NCBI GenBank assembly: GCA_958299035.1
Contig: CATQJL010000316.1
Span: 31,251,441 to 31,315,440 of the forward strand
Reading direction: 5' to 3'
Origin: Cylicocyclus nassatus
Taxonomy: Eukaryota; Nematoda; Chromadorea; Rhabditida; Strongylidae
DNA: 64,000 nucleotides
A model generated the notes under the pieces. That model searched no databases and was not told the DNA's origin. It saw only the letters and a program-made list of their open reading frames with translations. The position numbers were made by a program, and so were the translations under genes. Positions 59,426-64,000 of this stretch are shown one piece after another; position 1 is the first letter of the stretch; the number at the start of each line of letters is the position of its first letter.

Positions 59426-62107
59426 TATCGCTATCGAACTAAAAAATGAGTCTTCGCAACATGGATTGCTTTGTAACAACGAGAATTTGGAAATTGACTT
59501 TCATGCGAGAAAAAAAGAGCAGAACCTGATATGGTCAGCTGGCGCTGAAGACTGTTTTTAACACCAACACACTAAGTTTTTAACACTTCCAAAATAAGAA
59601 AAAAAGAGTTTTGATTACAATTAAGCAAACGAGAGAAATCGAAATGCACACTTTGTGTGCAGAAAACAATAAATCTGACATCAACACGAATGTTTCGCTT
59701 GTCGTGAGAAATTCCAGATTTATGATAACTAACGCTTTCGTCAAAAGTAGGATGATTGCTAACCGTGAGAAAACGGAAAGTAATCTGAGAGCAGAGTCAA
59801 CAGATTGCAATGTAATATGACATTCACTCAGCTGTTATCTGCACTCTTGTGTGATTGTGGGTCTGACTCGCTGTCACATATGTCAACAATGTGAAGAAGT
59901 TTACAAAGGTTTTAGTCATTCTCAAATAAAATGTTGAGCCATTGATGATAGTGTGACGACAAATTTTGGGTTTCAACTTTATGCTTTTTCTGTGCCTGTA
60001 TCCAATCTTCAAACCACGTAAAAGGGTCAGATTCAAGGCGTTTTTTCATTTTTTAGAAGAAAGCTCGGGAGCTTAGATGGGAGGTGAAGAAATCCTGATA
60101 CGATAATTTTGCAATTCTTAAACTGAATAGTATGAAGATTATGCGAGCAGTGGTGTTGGTCCTATACACTGCTTTGAGAAGAACTCGTGGAATAAAGCTA
60201 GCTTCGTTTTTCATCCCAATGCAAAATAGGAAAAGAATTTTGAATTTTGAATTGTGATTAAACACTCTTCTACGAGGCCTGTTCTGAATCTCAATCTCAT
60301 CGCAGAGCCTTGTGAGAGCAGAATTTGAGCTATTTTTCGATTTTTATGCTTTCAAGCTCAGATTGCTTCCAAATTCTACTACGAGCAAAAATTTGTAGGA
60401 CAATTTCGATGTTTCATTCTGAGTGATAGCTGCAAAAGCTTGACTTTCTCGTTTAATGCAATGATTTTTGAGAAGCTTTACCTGCACATTCTCAATCTTC
60501 GCGTTCAGTATGTTATAAATGCATTTGCTTTTATTTGATTGCAGATCATCATACTCTGTTACTTGATTGTACCTAAATTCTACAGGTCCTCAAACCCAGG
60601 GGCACATTCTCGACGACAGAACAAAGAACTTTCCTTTGGTGTGGTTTTATGAATGAAAAAATGAATTTTGATGATCTATAGGAGGAATGTAGCTGCATAC
60701 TGCTCAAATGCTTGCAAATATCACTATTAAGTTGATCTATAGGTCGCAAAAAATATAGAAAGTCTGCTTCCACGTTCGAAGAAACCCTCTAAGATTATGC
60801 GGCATATTTTTTGTAACATAAAAAAAGTCTTTCCCTCTACATGTTAGGAATATTACTCGGTACATTTCCTCCTAATTCATGCTTATTTAAAAATTAGTTG
60901 GATAATAAAAGCTGATTCTTCAAACATATTCCTGGCGCAGGACTCATGCAAAGCCAACAGAAGACTGGACATGAGCGAAAAACGTAAACAACTCACTGTG
61001 TTCAGGAGCTATAATGAATATCGCACGACATAAACAGTCTTTGAGTTTCCATGGAGATATGTACTAGCTACAAGAAGTTTTGATTTAGACGGCTAACCGT
61101 TGTATGATAGTGGTCTTGTCATGGTCTTGAAAATGATAATTACGAATAAAATTAAAAGTCTACATTTATTTAAAAACAAAACTGAGAGTGGTGACTTTGT
61201 GGATAAAAGCAAATGGGTTTTCAAAAGTACTAGATTATTTGGCACTATCATTCCGAAATTTGTTAATAATATATTGTCGAATCAAGCGGAACACTCCCAA
61301 CACATGGCCGTTTTCCAGGGTAATTTTTGTGCAAAACTGTTGGTGGAACATTTACTTCCTGTTTGCTTCTGAAGTGTATTGATGGCAAGTGGTTTATTTT
61401 GCCATACCCTACCTAGGATATTAAGGAATGTAAATGGTTAAATCGTTGATAACACTCCCGACTAAGGTTTTTGCTGGAAATACCTTTTCAAACACTTATG
61501 CTTAAGCTTACAGTATACCGAAGAAATTAAGGATCTCCCTTCATAAAAACGCAATCATGGTAGGCAATCCCAGCGTGATGGCCTTATAAGAAATAATCGT
61601 CAATCTAAAGAAATTCTGTGGAACGCCTGTGAAGTTTTGCAATGTTTTCAGCCTAATCGTTTCCATTAAGGGATTTACTAACTGAAGGGAAAATGCCGTT
61701 TTTTATCACCAGATCATGGCGCCACACCCAAAAAATGTGGGGCACTGTTTGATAGAGCAAAGCAACTCTTCGGAATGGCAAATGTTCAAGCATCTGCACC
61801 AAGTTTGATCCACATGGAATATGAAAATTCTAAAGAGTTTGAATGTTCGAATCGAACATAAAATCTGGTTCAAAAATCCTACGTTCTCCCCTTGCTGCTA
61901 ACAAATTTCTCAAAATTTCGATGTATGTTTGACGTATTTTCATGACTAGCAACGATAAAGAGAAATTTTTGGTAATCTTCTTGTAGGTGCTGGGGTGCTA
62001 CCTCATTAACCCTATATTGCAAGTCCTTGTAATTTAGCTCAAATCTTTAGCCTTTAGTTAAATCATGTATCAGCCGAAATAATCAACTTCAGCAATAAAG
62101 TTGAATA
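59426..62107. other. Unassigned AT-rich stretch
   Basis: Frames at 59611-59820 and 61100-61372 (+) and 60573-60773 (-) are open but have no recognised family or splice context. A mariner-body scrap (GATAGAGCAAAGCAAC) is at about 61751 with CAAGTTTGATCCACATGG after it. No gene can be supported. Confidence 0.35.
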
Positions 62108-63090
62108 TTAGGCTGCCCCAAAAGTGAGACACTTTATTAGTAAATTAAACTGTACTGTTCTGGTTTTCCTAGCAGATTTAAGCACTATTCGATTGAAAAA
62201 AACAGGCTCTTCAAAATGACCACAAAAAACACCAACACCGTAAATTATGTAGAGTTTGAAGGAGAATGGAGAATATCTTTCATTCTACGAAAAAATTCCA
62301 CGAAGCTCCACATTGATCGTCATACAAAAGTTATATTAGTTCCATAAATGCATTTGTTGAATTCTTTTCGAGCTTAGAGATTGCGAAAAAAAAGACAGTT
62401 CAAAAATGGCAAACGGCCCAGCTCCCCCACATATGTGCTTGTATACTGCAGGCCTTAGTAAGTACAATTTCAGTTATACCTTCATGAGCGCTCTTATAAT
62501 CAATATTTACTTTCAACATAAAAATTCGAAAGAAGTGATATTTTTGCGTTTTCGGGCTATTTTCATTTCATAATTTTGAACCAAGGAAAACCATAGCTAT
62601 TAAGTTGGGAAGAAAAGAATGTCGCTTTCTAATCCTTGTGATGGCATCGCAAAAAGGCAAATCCCAAGAACCTATGTGGGGTATCATTCGATAGAGCAAA
62701 GCAAGCTCTACAAAACACTGATTTTACACCAACTTCAATCAATTTGAAGTTCGAAGAGGGAATCTGAAAAGTTTGAATTGACCGAGAAATCAAAAAAAAA
62801 AGTCGTAAAAAATCCAAAAATTCTGCGCGATTCCTAACTTGCTCACGAATGTGAATTCCTCATCAAACATTTATATGCGCAATTGCTGTAATATTTCCTG
62901 GGCTAGACACCGTAGAATTGAAAATTCTTATGCTTTAAAAGTGATGTTGGGTGTTCCGCTTTATTCTATACTACTTGGCTTTGGAAGTACTGCCGCAGTA
63001 GAACCATTTTGTGGAGCTTGCTTTGCTTTAATGAGTCTGCCTTTTAGACACTTCATACAAATACTGACGCTAACAGACATAGTATAAAAC
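62108..63090. mobile_element. Mariner-type element, only one end found
   Basis: TA followed by TTAGGCTGCCCCAAAAGTG at 62106-62126 is a mariner-like terminus. GATAGAGCAAAGCAAGCTCT at 62690 and an inverse-like GGAGCTTGCTTTGCTTTA near 63015 suggest foldback arms like those at 52202-54169. The opposite terminus is not seen, so the right boundary is a guess. Confidence 0.4.
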
Positions 63091-63271
63091 TAGTATATTA
63101 CGACTTTTTTCCATGACCTTTTGGCGTGTTTAGTTGGGTTGAAAATATTGTTAGAAAATGTACATTCGATGAATGATAATAACAGATCAAAAATGCAGCA
63201 TGGCTATTTCTATTTGAATACAAGCAAAAGTTTCAATGTCGATTTTTTTCTCTTAACTGTGAAACTATTAT

Positions 63272-64000
63272 ACGGGGTATCTTAAAAGATGTGACTACCA
63301 TTTAGTCTAATAGCTCCCTCGTAATAAAGTTTTCCGAGGAACTTTAGGTGAAATTTTGTAGAGCTGGCTTTAACATAGATTTACAGCCTGAACGAGTTAC
63401 CGATCCATCTTCATTACTGCAGGATTACAGTAAGGACTGCGAAGAAGGTTTTGAGCCATGAAAGGCCATGTTTTGCCTTAAAGAAGCAACAGAACAACCT
63501 AAAAACTCTCACTCTGGGCTAATTAGAGTTGCTGATTCTGAATGTGAAGTTCTCAACTTATCATATGCTTCAATGAAAAGCAATGCGAGATAAGCAGCCG
63601 CGGCCTTTTTCAATCTCCCTAAAAAGTGCGGTTAGACCGCTGAAAAAAGCTTCGCAGTCTTGTATATAATGAGTATTAAACTTAGCGTCTATTACACAAA
63701 TCACATAGTTGAAAAATTTTGAAAAGCAAGCTTTTTTCATAGTGACGCCATGTGCTTAAATTTTCTACCTAATGCTACGGTAATGAAGAGCGATTGGTGG
63801 TTTGTCTCATACTGTAAATCTAAATCAAAGCAAGCTCTTTGAAAGGTACCTAAGGCTTCTCGAAAGACTTCATTACAAGAAACTTACTAACAAGGGAAGG
63901 AAGGTTGGTCGAAGTGGCCTTTTGAAATGAGGTGTATACTGCCTTGTAAAACTTAGAACGCTGATTCCAAATCTACCCTTGTTATCTGCTGCGGGCTTCT
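63272..64000. repeat. Palindromic MITE-like element reaching the window edge
   Basis: After TA, ACGGGGTATCTTAAAAGATG opens an element. Its arm (TTTTGTAGAGCTGGCTTTAA…GATTTACAG…TCTTCATTACTG) reappears inverted at about 63770-63860. The last 120 bp match the foldback at 4133-4640. The right terminus lies beyond the window or is lost. Confidence 0.5.

Overview
The window looks like gene-poor, transposon-rich nuclear DNA of a nematode, most likely a clade V (rhabditid/strongylid) species. The evidence is: short introns of about 50 bp with nematode-style acceptors, an acceptor-like sequence directly before a start codon (possible spliced-leader addition), a serpentine chemoreceptor of the nematode-specific Sra/Sre/Srab type, and a nematode-style GNAT acetyltransferase. 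No prokaryotic operons, rRNA, confident tRNA or CRISPR array are visible.

Two genes can be assembled exon by exon. (1) A seven-exon, 325-residue chemoreceptor on the + strand, 36529-42418. Its fourth intron is 4.6 kb and holds a palindromic MITE, a solo LTR with 5-bp target duplication and two TA-flanked hairpin MITEs; exons 4 and 5 still join in frame in the middle of TM5. (2) A four-exon, 263-residue GNAT acetyltransferase on the - strand, 55416-48939. Its third intron is 5.56 kb and holds a mariner-type foldback with a second foldback nested in it, a 360-bp perfect-length hairpin and a pair of inverted MITEs. Both genes have intact frames, so they look functional despite the insertions.

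Other coding remnants are a decayed Helitron Rep gene (about 20170-21780), a broken RTE-like reverse transcriptase (18419-18800, - strand), a MULE-like transposase scrap (15930-16127, - strand) and a few exon-like stretches without a recognised family.

Most of the rest is mobile DNA: one 3-kb Helitron (19102-22091) and three short non-autonomous Helitrons, two of them foldbacks (34789-35847, 55596-56204, 57335-57828); mariner/Tc1-like MITEs with TA duplications; a hAT-like foldback with an 8-bp duplication (58170-59417) plus a broken relative (23390-24411); hairpin MITEs; a MITE group ending in TTYAAAGGCA; and a (TG)n tract of about 570 bp. The main theme is large inverted-repeat (foldback) elements, several nested, several inside introns, and several families that share an internal body but have different termini.

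Layout: 1-9300 MITEs and unassigned DNA; 9305-9876 TG tract; 11114-13160 TTCGAAT-rich inverted repeat; 15.3-18.8 kb coding remnants; 19.1-22.1 kb Helitron; 22-34.7 kb mostly unassigned with a few MITEs; 34.8-35.8 kb foldback Helitron; 36.5-42.4 kb chemoreceptor; 42.8-47 kb MITEs and a 1.2-kb palindrome; 48.9-55.4 kb acetyltransferase; 55.6-59.4 kb Helitrons and hAT-like foldback; 59.4-64 kb unassigned DNA and mariner-type fragments.
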